Below, one piece after another: positions 11,758 to 23,323 of a stretch of DNA of 64,000 bases. The stretch's first letter is position 1. Each line of letters opens with the position of its first letter. The translations under genes and the position numbers were made by a program. Location of the stretch: contig JABSSW010000007.1 of the NCBI GenBank assembly GCA_018902385.1, forward strand, positions 124,001 to 188,000, in the 5' to 3' direction. The notes under the pieces were generated by a model. It was not told the origin of the DNA. It saw only the letters and a program-made list of their open reading frames with translations, and made no database searches. This DNA is from Physcia stellaris (Eukaryota; Ascomycota; Lecanoromycetes; Caliciales; Physciaceae).

Positions 11758-14700
11758 CTATGCTGGAATCTGGAACCGCCCTAATCCATACAGCGCGCTA
11801 CCAAAAAGCACATTGACACAGAGATGCTGTGCCAAACTCCAAGCCATACTATACAAATACTTGGGCGAGAACACCGTCCATATAAACAAGTGCGTCCTCA
11901 GCGCCGTGCAAGCCAGCATGACGCACAGAACGCTGAAAGCCACAAACCCTGTCATCAGCGATAGATGCTGTGACCAATTATCGCGCCGCTGGTGGCGCTT
12001 CTCGGATAGGAGTATGACGGTGGCCGAAGTCCACCATATGGGCCCAGCCCAGTTGCTGCAGAACGTCAGAATTCCGACGGCGACGACGTTGTAGCCGCTG
12101 ATGCCATTGTAGGCGTTGGAGAGGTCTATTGAGGATATGGCGTTTGAACCGCCGAAGGCGAAGAAGGAGGCGTATTGCAGGAGTATGGATGTCATTGTGA
12201 GCTCATTGGGTGAGAGATCGAGCCTTCGCAGTGTCTGCAGCTGGATTTCGAAAAGCAGGAAGATGGGGATGTTGGTTATACGTGATTCTGTCATGAGGAA
12301 CAGTGTTAGGAGGCCGTGGATGGGCCAGAGCAAGTCTGTTTCTGAAAGTCAGCTTTTGTGCCTTTAATGTTGCACTGAATACGTACGCTGAGTCTTCCTG
12401 CTCACTCCAGACGGTATCCAATATCTAGGAAAAGTTCCCAGGATCCCCCATACTGCAAAGCCAGACAAGATTTTGATTGCTAGTATTTTGGCCGGAGTTT
12501 TCTTCATCGGCTCGAACAGCCACGGCTCTAGACCGACTACGAGCTCGGGTGCGTCTGCTTTGGTAAATCGTGCCTTAAACATGAATGCCGCCAGGCATAG
12601 CCACATCGAAAGACCGGCAATGGCAAAAGAATTGTGAGGTGATAGTCGTCGAAAGAAACGGTGTGAGGCAAACATATACGCAGCCAGTACCACAAGCAAT
12701 AGCATGATGTTGTATTCGGGTAGTACATTCCGGGCGATATCTGGCTCGCCGGCGTGCTTCTGGCCTGTCTGGTTCCAGGATCTGACTGTTCGCAAGACAC
12801 CAAGTAAGGCTACTGTGGACAAGAGGCTAGCTGTGTTTTGCTCATGATCGCGATTGCGACTAGGAAAGATCAATGATAGGCTTGACAACCAAGTTCATAG
12901 AGATGGGCTTACGATCTCAATAGGAGCAATCCAAGCCAGCCTGAGCTTGCCCAGTACCAGAAGTGATGCTCTTCCTCTACGTAACTGCTAGCGAACATCA
13001 TTGCGCCGTACATCGAGATCAAGGCTGCTGCAAAAACGACCATAGGAGAGCTTAGTCGATACTCGAATAGAGTTGGCCAAGGATTAAGGACAATAGCAAG
13101 CGCTGCTACCGCTACGATAAATGTGCCGATCTGAAGCTTCAAAACATCATAATTGCTGGCTGTACTACTCACGATGGCCTGAGCGTTCTTCGAGAACTGT
13201 GATCTGTGAGCATTCGTGTCTTCGATGTTCAAGTGAATATTTACCTCGACAAAGGCCTCTAGCGCTGCTTCTCGCTGCGAGTCGCTACTGGCATTCAGTG
13301 CTGACTCGGCAGCATTCCAAAGATCTTCGAGCTTTTGCCCATCTCCGTCTGGTCGCTGCCCACGCTGAGGACTAGCATGGACATCGAAGGCCTGTCCGGG
13401 GAATGTTTCCCTCACGATACCGAGAATTTGGACTGCGTTCTGCTTGATAATGTGCACTCTATCCTCTAAAGTTGCATCAGCATTGTTTCTCAAACTCGAT
13501 AGACCATCACGGTACCCACTCTCTTCCCAGAAGTGCAGGAACTCTGGGATAAAAACACCTAAATTGTTCAATGGTACTGGAAAACCCATGAGTCCCGCAA
13601 GCGTAGGTGCAATGTCAGACTGCTCTACTGTGTGGTAGTAATTGAAATCCCCTCTCACCGGCGTCGATGGACATTGAGAGCCATTGTGGATAGACCGCAG
13701 CTTTGGCGATACGAAGACCAATGCGGGTGAGGTTTCGCTCTCTGCAGAGCCTCCATGATTGCCAGCGTCATTCATACCATGGTCACCACACACGACGAGT
13801 AACGTAGACTTCAGGTGTTCCTTACTCTCAAGAGCAGAATATATTTCTTTCACAATGCCATCCATCTCCGATTGCTTCGGCATCATATGAGGACTACTTC
13901 ACTTTCAGCGGGCGTCGACGAAAGGGAACATGCTGATCGGATACCTCCTAGGACCTAGCTTGTGGCCGATGTGATCAAGTCCAAGGTAATGCATGAACAT
14001 GCCATTCCAATCATTCTGATCAAGCTCTGCGGAAAGATGCCTTGTAACGTTGTTGTCTACTTCTGTAAAGTCCTTGAATTTCACGATATGAGTCTCTATG
14101 CCTATATTATACAAAGCCCGCAAGGTACCACTGACCGAAACAAAGAAGCTCGTCGTTCCATCGGCTCGAGAAAAGGTATCAGGAAACAGCTTGAGCCACG
14201 TGTCATCCCCAAACATTGTCAATTTCCCTCCCGGCTTGTTTTTCAGTTGTGCGAGCCATGTGTCTTGGTGCGCAAGATTGGCAGTCGTATCAGATTCGGC
14301 AAAGTTCAGAATTACATCCAAGAACGAGGGAATGGACCCAGTGGTCATAGCCTTCACTCGAGGCATAGTAATAGTAGGCGATGTCGCATGGGCAGTAAAG
14401 GGTAATGCAAAGCCAGATTGAATTAGTCTGTTAAGGAACGTCAGCAATGCTGCCCCCATTTTGCTCCATTCCGAGTAGACATACCCTTGGGTGAAGGCAA
14501 AGCCTGAAGCATTGGAGAAAACAAAATCACTAGGTGATCAAGTGTTTTAGAATTCATCTCTGCATATCGTTGAGGAAGGACTGACCTCCTCAGCGCATCT
14601 ACAACCATGAATATGACTCTGTCAAAGGGTGCATTTTGAACATCATTCTCACTGAATGTCGCTTTTCCGGGTAGAAACGGTTTGTACGGAAAGAAGCCTA

Positions 14701-14776
14701 TGGCAAAGATTAAAATACCCAAAGGGATCAACAAGTTTGCAGCCAGCATTGCTAGTACAGACTTTCGTGGAGCCAT
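11758..14776 (-). CDS. LAS21: GPI ethanolamine phosphate transferase 2 (Las21/Gpi7)
   Basis: Eight exons: 14586-14776, 14485-14529, 14136-14427, 13945-14072, 13245-13896, 12913-13196, 12387-12859 and 11758-12341, summing to 882 aa. The N-terminus has a membrane anchor (LLIPLGILIFAIGFF). A luminal alkaline-phosphatase-like domain follows with metal-site motifs FMVVDALRSDF, HATSPTITMPR, GDDTW, GLDHIGHK and VVCGDHGMNDAGNHGG. The C-terminal third holds about eight or more hydrophobic segments. Known role: adds ethanolamine phosphate to the second mannose of GPI anchors in the ER. The 48-nt intron at 13197-13244 is stop-free, so retention would insert 16 residues. Family conservation decides the frame at every junction. 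Confidence 0.94.
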
Positions 14777-15258
14777 CGCTTGGGGTAGTCTACATCGGCC
14801 AGATTCCAAATTGGACAGTATTAAAGGAGTATGAGCCTCCACCAAGTCAACTGGATGAAAGATACATGGGCAATAAGGGCCATCACCACGGTATATAACG
14901 TTGAATGAGGCTTGTCCAAGATATTTAGCAAGTAATCGGTGAGGATTGATGAGCTGTGCTCGGTGTGGTGAGCTTGGTTCCGCCAAGGGATGCGGGGACC
15001 ATTCCGCATTTGACCATTCGCCGCAAACTTCAGCCATTTCTGAAGACATCAGATCCAGCAGCCCCTGGCTGTATGAGATTCTACCTGGCAAAGATGGTTC
15101 TTTTTCATGGTGGTAACGGCGGAATAGTGCAAAGGTTTCGGCGCATGTTCGAATTTGACATTTGTGGGGATCTGGTCCAGATGCACAGCAGATCGATAAT
15201 CCGCTAAAGTCCATGCTCGCCTCGCCATCTTTCGGGCAGATTATCTTTACTATAATGG
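14777..15258. promoter_or_regulatory. LAS21 upstream region
   Basis: A 482-nt gap between the LAS21 start and the stop of the next minus-strand gene. It should hold the LAS21 promoter. Open frames on both strands here show no family motif. Confidence 0.4.
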
Positions 15259-15775
15259 TTACTTCCTTGGCTTCGTCCGTGGTCCAACCCTTCGTCCTTT
15301 TTTATAAACTGGAAAGACCATCGTGGACCGAGCTTTGTGCTTTGCGCGTTTCTGTATCCGACTTGACTTCTTCGGGCTCTTCTTCAATGTGGCCCCAGCC
15401 TCTTCGTCAATGTCCATATCTGTAATCGTTCCCATCAGCCTCTGAAACATAGCGACTTTGTACCCATCATCCATACCTTCGTCTTTTTTGGTGGATTGGG
15501 CCGTGACCTCCGCAGTTGATTGATTTTCACGAGTAAGTGCATCTAGCCCCTCACGAAGTCCAGTCAGCCTTGCGCTTGACAGCTGTCTGGTTGTGACTCA
15601 TACCATCTTCTGCCATCTTTATGTCTGAGTCCGTAGGTACCCTGGGTTTCGAGGCAAGCTCCAAAAGCTTTGCCGAAAGACGTTCTTTCCTCGCATCCTC
15701 TACAGGGCCGAACACCTTGGCGCGTAACTTGACATTGTTTGACTTGTTCTTGCTTGACCGTAGACCTTTGGCCAT
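15259..15775 (-). CDS. DUF2423 / YBL028C-like nucleolar protein
   Basis: Exons 15604-15775 and 15259-15542 give 151 aa. The 61-nt intron (GTATGA...CTGAC...CTAG) must be removed; otherwise the frame stops at once. The N-terminus MAKGLRSSKNKSNN and ARKERLSAKLLELASKP is the YBL028C N-terminal motif. The C-terminus is basic (KKSSRIQKRAKHKARS, VFPVYKKGRR), also typical. Known: the yeast homologue is nucleolar and associates with pre-60S particles; its exact role is not settled. Divergent from the SUMO ligase gene. A longer in-frame start 36 codons upstream is possible, but the family begins at this Met. Confidence 0.85.
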
Positions 15776-16160
15776 TTTGTTCAACTGCTTACTGCGTGTT
15801 GCCCTAAATTGGCACTCAGTGTAGGTAGAAAGGAGTTCGGGGATGTGGAGTGGTCTTGGAAGAGCTCCGAAATAATGTTCCACGGTTTGCCGCTTCTGAT
15901 AGGGTTACCCTTTTAAGCCTTTCAACGTCGTCTCTCAGCTTCTTTGACAAGACTGCACACCTCAGTCCTTCACTCAAAGTTGACAACAGCAACCGATAAC
16001 TCTTATCAAGTGAATAAGTCCTTCACTTTCAGGATACAACTTTCGCTGCTTTGCATACCATGTCCGGCCGCAAGTATTCTGCAATGCTCAAGAGGCATCT
16101 CGATCGAAATAGACATTAATATTATCTGTAAAAGGCCGGACTTCTGCTTTCCACCAGAAG
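15776..16160. promoter_or_regulatory. Divergent promoter region YBL028C-like / SUMO ligase
   Basis: 385 nt between the two start codons. No clear TATA box or repeated motif seen. Confidence 0.4.
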
Positions 16161-18214
16161 ATGGCCTCGGATGGACTCATGAACCCGCAGCCACTTATTG
16201 GCAAAGTGAAAATGCTCATCAATACTCAACTAAAGGATGTCTTGAGGCGAGAGAAACTTCCTGTGTCCGGCGCGAAAGCAGCCATGCAAGACCGCATTAT
16301 CGGCCGTAAGTGCGCAATTCCACGACCAAGAAGCTTTTCGATTTCGATATACGTAATTTGAGCCTGCTTGACGGTGTTCCTTGACTGACAATGTTACCCA
16401 ACACCAGAACTACACCTTCACGTACGCAGAGGTGACTACGAATCTTACAACAGATTGAGGAACTCTATCAACGATCCGAAGGGGACCTTCACACCTTCAC
16501 CTGTACAGTCCCGTACACCTCAATCTAGTGCAGTGCTACCACCGATGGATCCCACCTATACACTCCCCAATGGCCATCCGAGGCCTTCGCCAGCGTATCC
16601 CGCGCCTATGCCGCCGCGGCCATACTCAGCAGGTCCAACACCATATCACTTTCATTGCAATATTGACTGATTAGGACCTAGTCCCTCAACTTCGTTTCAA
16701 AGACAGTCCTTTCTACACGATCATAGAGCCCCTAACGCCCATGGTGGAATGCAAAGGTGGGTCTTCTATGATCTCGCTCATTTATCACACTCTGTATGAC
16801 TTCTGTCCCACTCACCAAAGCACCAGTTCGCGAGTCCACTAGGGATCAAGAGCATATCAAGATCATCTTCAGAAAAGACCTAGCGGATAGGGTTCAAGCA
16901 GATCCCAGTCTGAAGGCCATGGTTTACTGTGCAGCCGACCCAATAAGTCCGTTCACATCGGCCGACATCGCATTCCCTTATCAAGTCGAGATCAAGGTCA
17001 ATGAGGACGAAGTCAAAGCCAATCTCAGAGGTCTCAAGAATAAGCCTGGATCGACAAGACCTGCGGACATCACAAAGCTGCTTCGCATACGTGCCGATTA
17101 CAGTAACATGATGAGAGTGACATATGCATTAACTCAGAAGGTCAGTAGGAGTTTGCCTCGTTTCAGTCCTAGCCCGTGACCTGTGAGCTTGACGGGTAAC
17201 CGTTGACATCCGATTCTTCTCTCATTTGCAAAACTGCCTAGTAATCATCTCTTAACAGAAATTTTACATTGTTGTCAATCTGGTAAGGCAACATCCGGTT
17301 GAAGAGCTGGTCGACAGGCTCAAAGCGGGCAGGGTGATCACCAAAGAGCAAGTCATTAAAGAGAGTAGGTCAAGCTTAGCTGCCAAACTCAGGAAATGGA
17401 CTAATGATCTAAACTAGTGGTCAGCAAGGCTCAAGATACTGACATTCAAACGACTTCGTCAATACTGTCGCTGAAATGTCCCATATCAACTTTGCGCATG
17501 GATGTTCCGTGCCGATCGACGATATGCACCCATAATCAGTGTTATGATGCTCCTTCGTTCCTCCAATTACAAGAACAAGCGCCGACCTGGACTTGCCCGG
17601 TGTGTGGCAAGATAGTCGGCTTTGAGGCGCTTACCATCGATCAGTATGTCTTATTTACTGTTTTCAGCACTAGGGGACTAACCGCATATCATAGATACGT
17701 GGACGATATTCTCAAGTCGACACCGAGATCGATTGGTCAGGTCACGGTCGAGCCAAATGGCGTGTGGCGGCCGCTTGATGATGACAACCCTTCCCAATCG
17801 AGAGGCGGCCATGCAAGCAGCGATGAGGACGAGGACATTGATCTTGTCGAAATCAATGACATGCCCCGTATGGCAGCGGTTAAGAACGAGACACCAGGCC
17901 CTATGATGAGGACGCCCCCTGATTCAATAAGATCAGGATCGGCTTCGGCAAGGCCTTCAGTGACCGGACAGAAGCGCCAGGCAGAAGTAATAGATCTCAG
18001 TAGTGACGATGAAGATGAGCCACCGAGGCCTCCAAAGAGGCAAAGCACGATGAACCCGCAGCCGCAGATGAATACACTACCGAATTTCCCACACGACCTC
18101 CATCGCCGTCCGTCATATCCGAGTTCGACGAGCTTCCAGCTACCTCGACCGATCCAACCGAACGCCCGAGCTACCATGAATCCAATGGCCCCGGGGTACC
18201 GGACACCTCAATGA
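16161..18214 (+). CDS. PIAS/Siz-type SUMO E3 ligase (Pli1-like)
   Basis: Seven exons: 16161-16305, 16408-16632, 16682-16756, 16827-17140, 17259-17364, 17418-17643 and 17695-18214, giving 536 aa. An N-terminal SAP-like helix pair (LKDVLRREKLPVSGAKA) should bind DNA. A PINIT domain follows (LRFKDSPFYTIIEPL, about residues 125-300). The SP-RING is clear: LKCPISTLRMDVPCRS, CTHNQCYDAPSFLQLQ and WTCPVCGK. The C-terminus is acidic with SUMO-interacting-like stretches DIDLVEIND and VIDLSSDDEDE, then a Pro-rich tail. Known role: transfers SUMO from Ubc9 to nuclear substrates; in yeasts it affects telomeres, centromeric chromatin and septins. The sixth intron is 51 nt and stop-free. Confidence 0.92.
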
Positions 18215-18877
18215 AGAAACGAACAAAATCCCTTTCTTTCTCTCTCTATATCTGGAACGATTGGCCAGAATCATGGGCAACATAGGAGTTGAGACCCGAA
18301 AAGGAGTTCTGGCGTTGCTAAGGTACTGGAGCAGCAGCATTTGCAGCGAGCTCCGGGAAGTTCATGCCCAGGCAGGCAGCCTGGAGCAGAAGCAAGGAGA
18401 TGGCATGGCTTGGTCGGAGCAGCATTAGAGATATCTGGTCCTGGCGTACATACCCAATGGCTGAAGGGTTCAGCAACGTAGTCACGAAGTATGGTGGCGT
18501 TTTGTACAATTAGAAGGCCAGCTTTATACGCTAGTGATTCAGTCTTCTCTTCGTAGTACAATTTATCATCTTGCATTTTCGACCAAATCCCGTCAACATC
18601 CGACCATACAATGTGCTACACAGAAATCAAAAATGTGGATATCCAGATCTCGATTCACCGATCACCAACCATACCATCCACATTTCACATAGGTTTCCGA
18701 AGACCCGATGTTTGCCAAACCTCGCCCTGAAGACCATCTCACCCCAAAACCCATACATTCCTAAACCGTCCCTCGAAACAGACAGATATCAGAGCCTCTC
18801 ATAAGGCTAAAGGGTAGCCCGACTGCCCATCTACAGTACGGATCAACGTCCCTCCCATCCCTCCCACCCCTCCAACC
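18215..18877. other. SUMO ligase 3' region and TRS33 promoter
   Basis: A 663-nt tandem gap. The last 120 nt before the TRS33 start are C-rich (CCTCCCATCCCTCCC), typical of a fungal core promoter. No other feature seen. Confidence 0.4.
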
Positions 18878-19792
18878 ATGTCCTTCGACACCCCCCTCCC
18901 CCCCTACAACGCCAACGACCCCTACGCCACCTTCCTCAACTCCTCCTGCCTCGACCTGCTGCTCATAGAAATGGTGCCCACCGCGTTCCGCATCACGGAC
19001 GAGCTTCAATCCAATGGCGCCGTGCTGAGAACTAAGACTGGGGTTGGTGGGGGCGGTGTCATGGATGGAGGAGGGGGACAAGCACAGGCACGGGGACGGA
19101 TGGGGATGGGGATGGGGAGGGAGGCGAGGAGGGGAGGAGGAGGGAGGGCGCGCATAGGAGGTTGGAGGCTGTGGGGTATAGAGTTGGGCAGGGGATTGTG
19201 GAACGGTGAGTGTGTTCCCGAACTTTGGGATGCTTGGAAAGGGGCGGGGGGAGTGATAGCGGGTTGGGACGTGTTGCTGCGATGTGTCATGGGGAAGATG
19301 ATGGGCTGGGGGGAGCTTGGTTATGATACTGCTGCGTCTTTTGGGCTAATGATGGGCTTCAATAGATTCTCAAGAGACCGTCCACGCTTTACGGATACGC
19401 TCGACATGATCAAGTTTCTGTGCAAGGACATATGGCAGCTGATATTCAGGAAGCAGATCGATAACCTGAAGACCAATCATCGAGTAAGTTTCTCTCTTTC
19501 CTCACGTGCATGCTGGCGCTGAACTCCCCTTCCACCCAGTAGAGGAAGCTCGAATTAACATACAAGACAGGGGATCTACGTTCTGACGGATAATACATTC
19601 CGGCCTCTTGCACGAATGAGTATGGCCTCTCAAGCGGAAGCGGTGATGAAGGCTCAACCGTTTCTCTGGTTCCCAAGCGGCGTAATCAGAGGAGCGTTGG
19701 CAAGCATGGGGCTTAATGCTACGGTACACGGTGAGTCGACCGAGCTGCCGGGGGCCATCTTCCAGATCAAGACAGTCAACGCAAAGCCATAG
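18878..19792 (+). CDS. TRS33: TRAPP complex subunit Trs33/TRAPPC6
   Basis: Best model: exons 18878-19046, 19088-19205, 19366-19483 and 19571-19792, 208 aa. The start MSFDTPLPPYNANDP and SSCLDLLLIEMVP are family N-terminal blocks. RRLEAVGYRVGQGIVER is conserved but lies in a different frame from the start, so a frame change is needed in the G-rich linker; I propose a 41-nt intron at 19047-19087 with low certainty. The next intron (19206-19365, GTGAGT...AATAG) is firm because it joins GIVER to FSRDRPRFTDTLD. The last exon gives GIYVLTDNTFRPLARMS and FPSGVIRGALASMGL. Known role: Bet3-fold subunit of TRAPP, the Rab-activating tether at the Golgi. Reading straight through gives a false Gly-rich protein. 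Confidence 0.85.
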
Positions 19793-20092
19793 AAGGGTAC
19801 TGGAAGCGGTTGAGAGAGAATTTGCAAGCATTTGGCGGCATAGGCGGCGTTCACACACATGATACCTCGAGCTTAGAAGAAGCAAGCGTTTTGTTTTTGC
19901 GGTCTAGTCATCTATCATGTGAAACCTAGTACTACGGTGAAGGAGGGTGTCGGCGACTGACAGTCGCTCAAAGTCTAACCAGCATAAATCACCTATCAGC
20001 CAAGTAGTCTTCCCGAATTGCCATGCCATAACTTTTGAAGAAAGGAGACACACAGGATAGTTCAAGCATCAGAAGTGCGTGGGGAGGAAGGA

Positions 20093-21470
20093 TTACTTTG
20101 GCGGAGGGTTCTGGATAAAGTTGATGCCCTCCTCAATGTTCTTCTTCAATTTTCCATAGCAGCTCTTCAGGAGCTGCTTCTCGTCCGCGCTGATGTCGCC
20201 AAGAATATTGGTAGCCTTCTCTGCACCAGAGGGCTAAGAACTATTAGTTTTGAGTCTCATTTCAGGGAACGAGGAAAGCATACGCCTAACTCAACGGGAA
20301 CAGAGAAGAAGTCGAGGCCGGTCTCTTTCGCGATCGCGTCACCCCCTTCGACGCCTGGAAGGTAGATGAAAGTAGGCTCGACGATTCCCTTCTCGCCTTT
20401 TGCGGCCTTGATAACCCTCTCGGCGAATCTATCGAAATCTTTAGCACCTCATCTCAGCCTGAAAATGGGAAGGACTCATACCGGAAACCTGCATATGCCA
20501 TGGAGAGTGTAGCAGATCCAGCACCATCCTTTGCCTTAAGGACCTCATCACCACCATTCTGTACGCCTGCCATTAATGTCAGCAAAGCGCGCATTGCTAC
20601 TCTTAGTGAACGACATACGGTGGATCAGAGGCGCCAGCTTCTCCTTGGGAATATTCACGGCCGGCTTGGCCAAGCTGAAAAGGGGTATGATTGTCTCCCC
20701 CGAGTGTCCGCCAATGACTGGAATGACCGTTTTTCCAGGATCCTTCTCTCCGGTAATGTCCTGTACGAAGGTCTCCGCTCGGACAACGTCGAGAGTGGTA
20801 ACTCCAAAGAGACGCTTTGGATCAAACACATTTGCTCGCTTCAAGACCTCAGCGGCGATCGGGACCATCGAGTTGACTGGATTCGAGATGACGAGGATGA
20901 AGGCTTTGGGACAGGTTTCTGCCACCGCTTGTATAAGATCCCTAACAATGCCAGCGTTTCTACCGAAGAGCCAGTCGCGTTCCATGCCAGGACCACCTTT
21001 TCTGCTATCAGTCCAATCTCCTCTGGGCGTGCAAGACCCACGTACGAGGAATTCCAGCAGGGATTAGAACCACATCAGCACCTGTCAGTGCTTTCCTTAA
21101 CTCGGACGCTAGTTCCTTTTCATCTGCGTTCCAGTGACCGGTGACTTTCTACTAATTATTAGCTTTAGCGAGTCTGATGTATCACCTTGGTTCCCCATAC
21201 AGCGATAGAAGAGATGTGCGACAGGTCAGCTTTGACACCTGGCAGAATTTTGGCTAGATCGTAAAGCGAGAGCTCATCGATGGCAGGGCTGAGTTTGAGG
21301 AGCAGCGAGAGAGGCTGCCAACAATTCGGTCAGCATTGGAGACTTAATGGTAGTGGTTGCGTTCGAACCTGGCCAATGCCTCCTGCTGCTCCTAAGACAG
21401 CTTCACGGTGTGTTAATCAATGCTCATCAAACATCTCATCTGATCAAGATCATGTACCTGCTTTAACCAT
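20093..21470 (-). CDS. NAD malate dehydrogenase, cytosolic/peroxisomal type
   Basis: Eight exons: 21458-21470, 21369-21400, 21201-21314, 21046-21148, 20619-20996, 20482-20566, 20284-20428 and 20093-20233, 336 aa. The first exon is only 13 nt. The product starts [18 protein letters not shown], a complete Rossmann loop with no targeting peptide. Catalytic parts are visible: loop IPRGPGMER with two Arg, [21 protein letters not shown] and [11 protein letters not shown] with the catalytic His. The C-terminus ends NPPPK, so there is no SKL-type peroxisomal signal. The active-site loop departs from the usual RKPGMTRDDLF. Known reaction: malate + NAD = oxaloacetate + NADH. Probably a cytosolic or divergent paralogue. 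Confidence 0.92.
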
Positions 21471-21935
21471 TATGGCGGTGACGACAAGGGTTGATCTGAA
21501 TATGGATACTGTTTTTACTTCGCGAACCGGTATTAGGTGATGTGTAGCTATATGGGCAAGGAGTGGACGAGAGACGACTTGGACAGTTTTAAGCAGTAAA
21601 AAGGCTGTTGAACTGGGGCCCCACTCTGAGATGTTGTTGGAGGGGTAAGCGATAAACTTCGAGGGTCTATGCTAATAGACTAAGGGGTCTGCATTACGGC
21701 TCGTCATCCGATTTGCCCGAGATGTTAACATCAAGAAGGCATTGATCAAAGCCAGGGCTCAAAGATTCCTATCCTCTTCATTCACGGCATCTCAGTGCGC
21801 ACAGTCCGTCTAGCAATACTTGCAATGATCGGAATTCTGAATCATGATCCTTTCAATCCATGTGAACACAAGATTGAATGCAACCTCTGGGCCCATCTGT
21901 TATGTGACCTCAAACCTCAACCCACGAGCCGTTGA
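21471..21935. promoter_or_regulatory. MDH upstream region
   Basis: 465 nt between the MDH start and the eL28 stop, both minus strand. Must hold the MDH promoter. Nothing else supported. Confidence 0.4.
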
Positions 21936-22643
21936 TTATGAATCCTTCTCTGCAGCCGCCTTCGCCTTAGCTCCTCTCAATTTCTTCTCCGGTGCCTCTT
22001 TCTTGGGTTGCTGGGACTTGCGGATCGCGCTAGCTCGAGCAACTGCCTCCTGGCGTAGATCTGCTCTGTAGCCTTGTTTGGCTGTGGAGTTGACGACGCC
22101 CTTGTAGATGCTAGGACGACATCATCAGTTGGTTTTCACGTGGTCTTTGACTCGAGGCGCTCACCTTGGGCCCGATTTCTGTCCACTGAAAGTCACTTCG
22201 TTCTTGTTTGAGGCCGGCCTATTGAGATGCTTGGTCTTCTTTGTGATCAAGGTAACGCCGCCTTTCTCCGCCGGAAGTATACCGATAGCCTGGCATCCGA
22301 CGACGAATGGTAAGCCAATGTACTTGTTCGTAAGATCCACAGGTGTGCTTGTGAGCTCCGTGCTACCTTGTTGTTGACGAACCCATCGTACTAGCTCAGG
22401 TGTTAGCCTGAGTACATGATGACCTGACGCTGTACCGCAAACCTTTCTTGAATGCTTATTCATCAGGTTATATGGATCCCTCGAGAACTGTATTCCGCCG
22501 GCGGTCTTGCGCTTGACCAAGTAGGCGTTGTTCTGGCCTTTTCACAAAATTAGTAAACGATCACAATTTGACGTAATAGGAGCCTTACGGCAGCACTCCC
22601 AGACCAAGTCTGAGGAGACGTTGGGATGTTGTTCGTCCGCCAT
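21936..22643 (-). CDS. RPL28e: 60S ribosomal protein eL28
   Basis: Five exons: 22589-22643, 22443-22537, 22367-22390 (a 24-nt microexon), 22165-22289 and 21936-22110, 157 aa. Conserved blocks in order: HPNVSSDLVWECC, NNAYLVKRKTAGGIQFS, DPYNLMNKHSRK, YDGFVNNK (the microexon), AIGILPAEKGGVTLITKK and a basic tail with SIYKGVVNSTAKQGYRADLR. Without the microexon and its 76-nt downstream intron the middle of the protein becomes unrelated sequence. eL28 is a large-subunit protein present in most eukaryotes but absent from budding yeast. A compact divergent promoter (262 nt, TATATA near 22738) is shared with the DUF2015 gene. Confidence 0.93.
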
Positions 22644-22905
22644 GGTGTAGTGGGCTACAATTGACTGTTTTTGCTTCAGTCTTTGAATTGGCAATGTTCG
22701 ATTGTGCGCGGTGAGGGTCGGCCCGTGCTCTAGCTGTATATATCCATCCTCAATTAGCGCGTGCTAAATTACGGTACCAGTACGGAGTAACGCGGGGCGC
22801 AGCAACCAGCATCATGGCAAACGTCAGCCATCCAGATTACCTTCAACTTCCCTTTATCGGCGTTATTTCGATGCTATACCTCTTCAACGCTTCGAGTCGC
22901 ACGAC
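22644..22905. promoter_or_regulatory. Divergent promoter eL28 / DUF2015
   Basis: 262 nt between start codons, with a TATATA element near 22738. A 30-codon open frame starting at 22814 overlaps the DUF2015 start and could act as an upstream ORF for it. Confidence 0.45.
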
Positions 22906-23323
22906 ATGGGATACATACTCTACTCCCTGACCTTTGTCACCTTCCTCCTCTGCCTCAGTACGCTCCTTTGCTCATTTCACATTGGATCAGCTAACAGTGA
23001 CAGCCCTCTACTACACCCGCGAGCGCTGGACTTATTTAGTCCCATTACCAGACTACATCTATCACCGCCTTCCTTCGTCCTTCTCCAACGACATTGAGTC
23101 GGGCTTCTCGTCGAATGACTTTGATTTGACTACGAATGTCGCGGCCGGCGATTCTCGAGCTGGGTTAGATCAGTCGGCCAAGAGGGAGATACAGAAGATC
23201 ATGAAGAGAAGAAGGATTGGTTTCGACGAGGCTAGACGGGTATATACCGAGCAGAGATTCGCGAGTCATGGCATCGGAGCAGACGGAAGACCAAAAGACC
23301 CGAAATTCGTCTCATTCTCGTAG
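22906..23323 (+). CDS. DUF2015 family small membrane protein
   Basis: Exons 22906-22957 and 23004-23323 give 123 aa; the 46-nt intron has a GCTAACAG branch region. The first ~20 residues form one hydrophobic segment (YILYSLTFVTFLLCLTLYY), then TRERWTYLVPLPDYIYHRLP. The conserved block is FDLTTNVAAGDSRAGLD, QSAKREIQKIMKRRRIGFDE and ARRVYTEQRFASHGIG, ending DPKFVSFS. These identify the fungal DUF2015 family. Its function is not known; the architecture suggests a single-pass protein with a basic, helical cytosolic or matrix domain. Convergent with SF3B4. Confidence 0.88.

Noticed and set aside
13131-13172. Perfect GTGAGT donor and CAG acceptor inside LAS21 (42 nt)
   Set aside because: The enclosed residues (SSTASNYDVLKLQ) match what the family has at this point, so they are coding.
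18878-19522. Uninterrupted 214-codon frame giving a Gly/Arg/Met-rich protein
   Set aside because: The conserved TRAPPC6 block RLEAVGYRVGQG lies in another frame, and a GTGAGT...AATAG intron removes 160 nt of this frame. The Gly-rich part is a wrong-frame artefact.
21392-21457. Acceptor CTTAG for the second MDH exon
   Set aside because: It gives [12 protein letters not shown], lacking the first strand of the Rossmann fold. The acceptor nine bases earlier gives the full [15 protein letters not shown].
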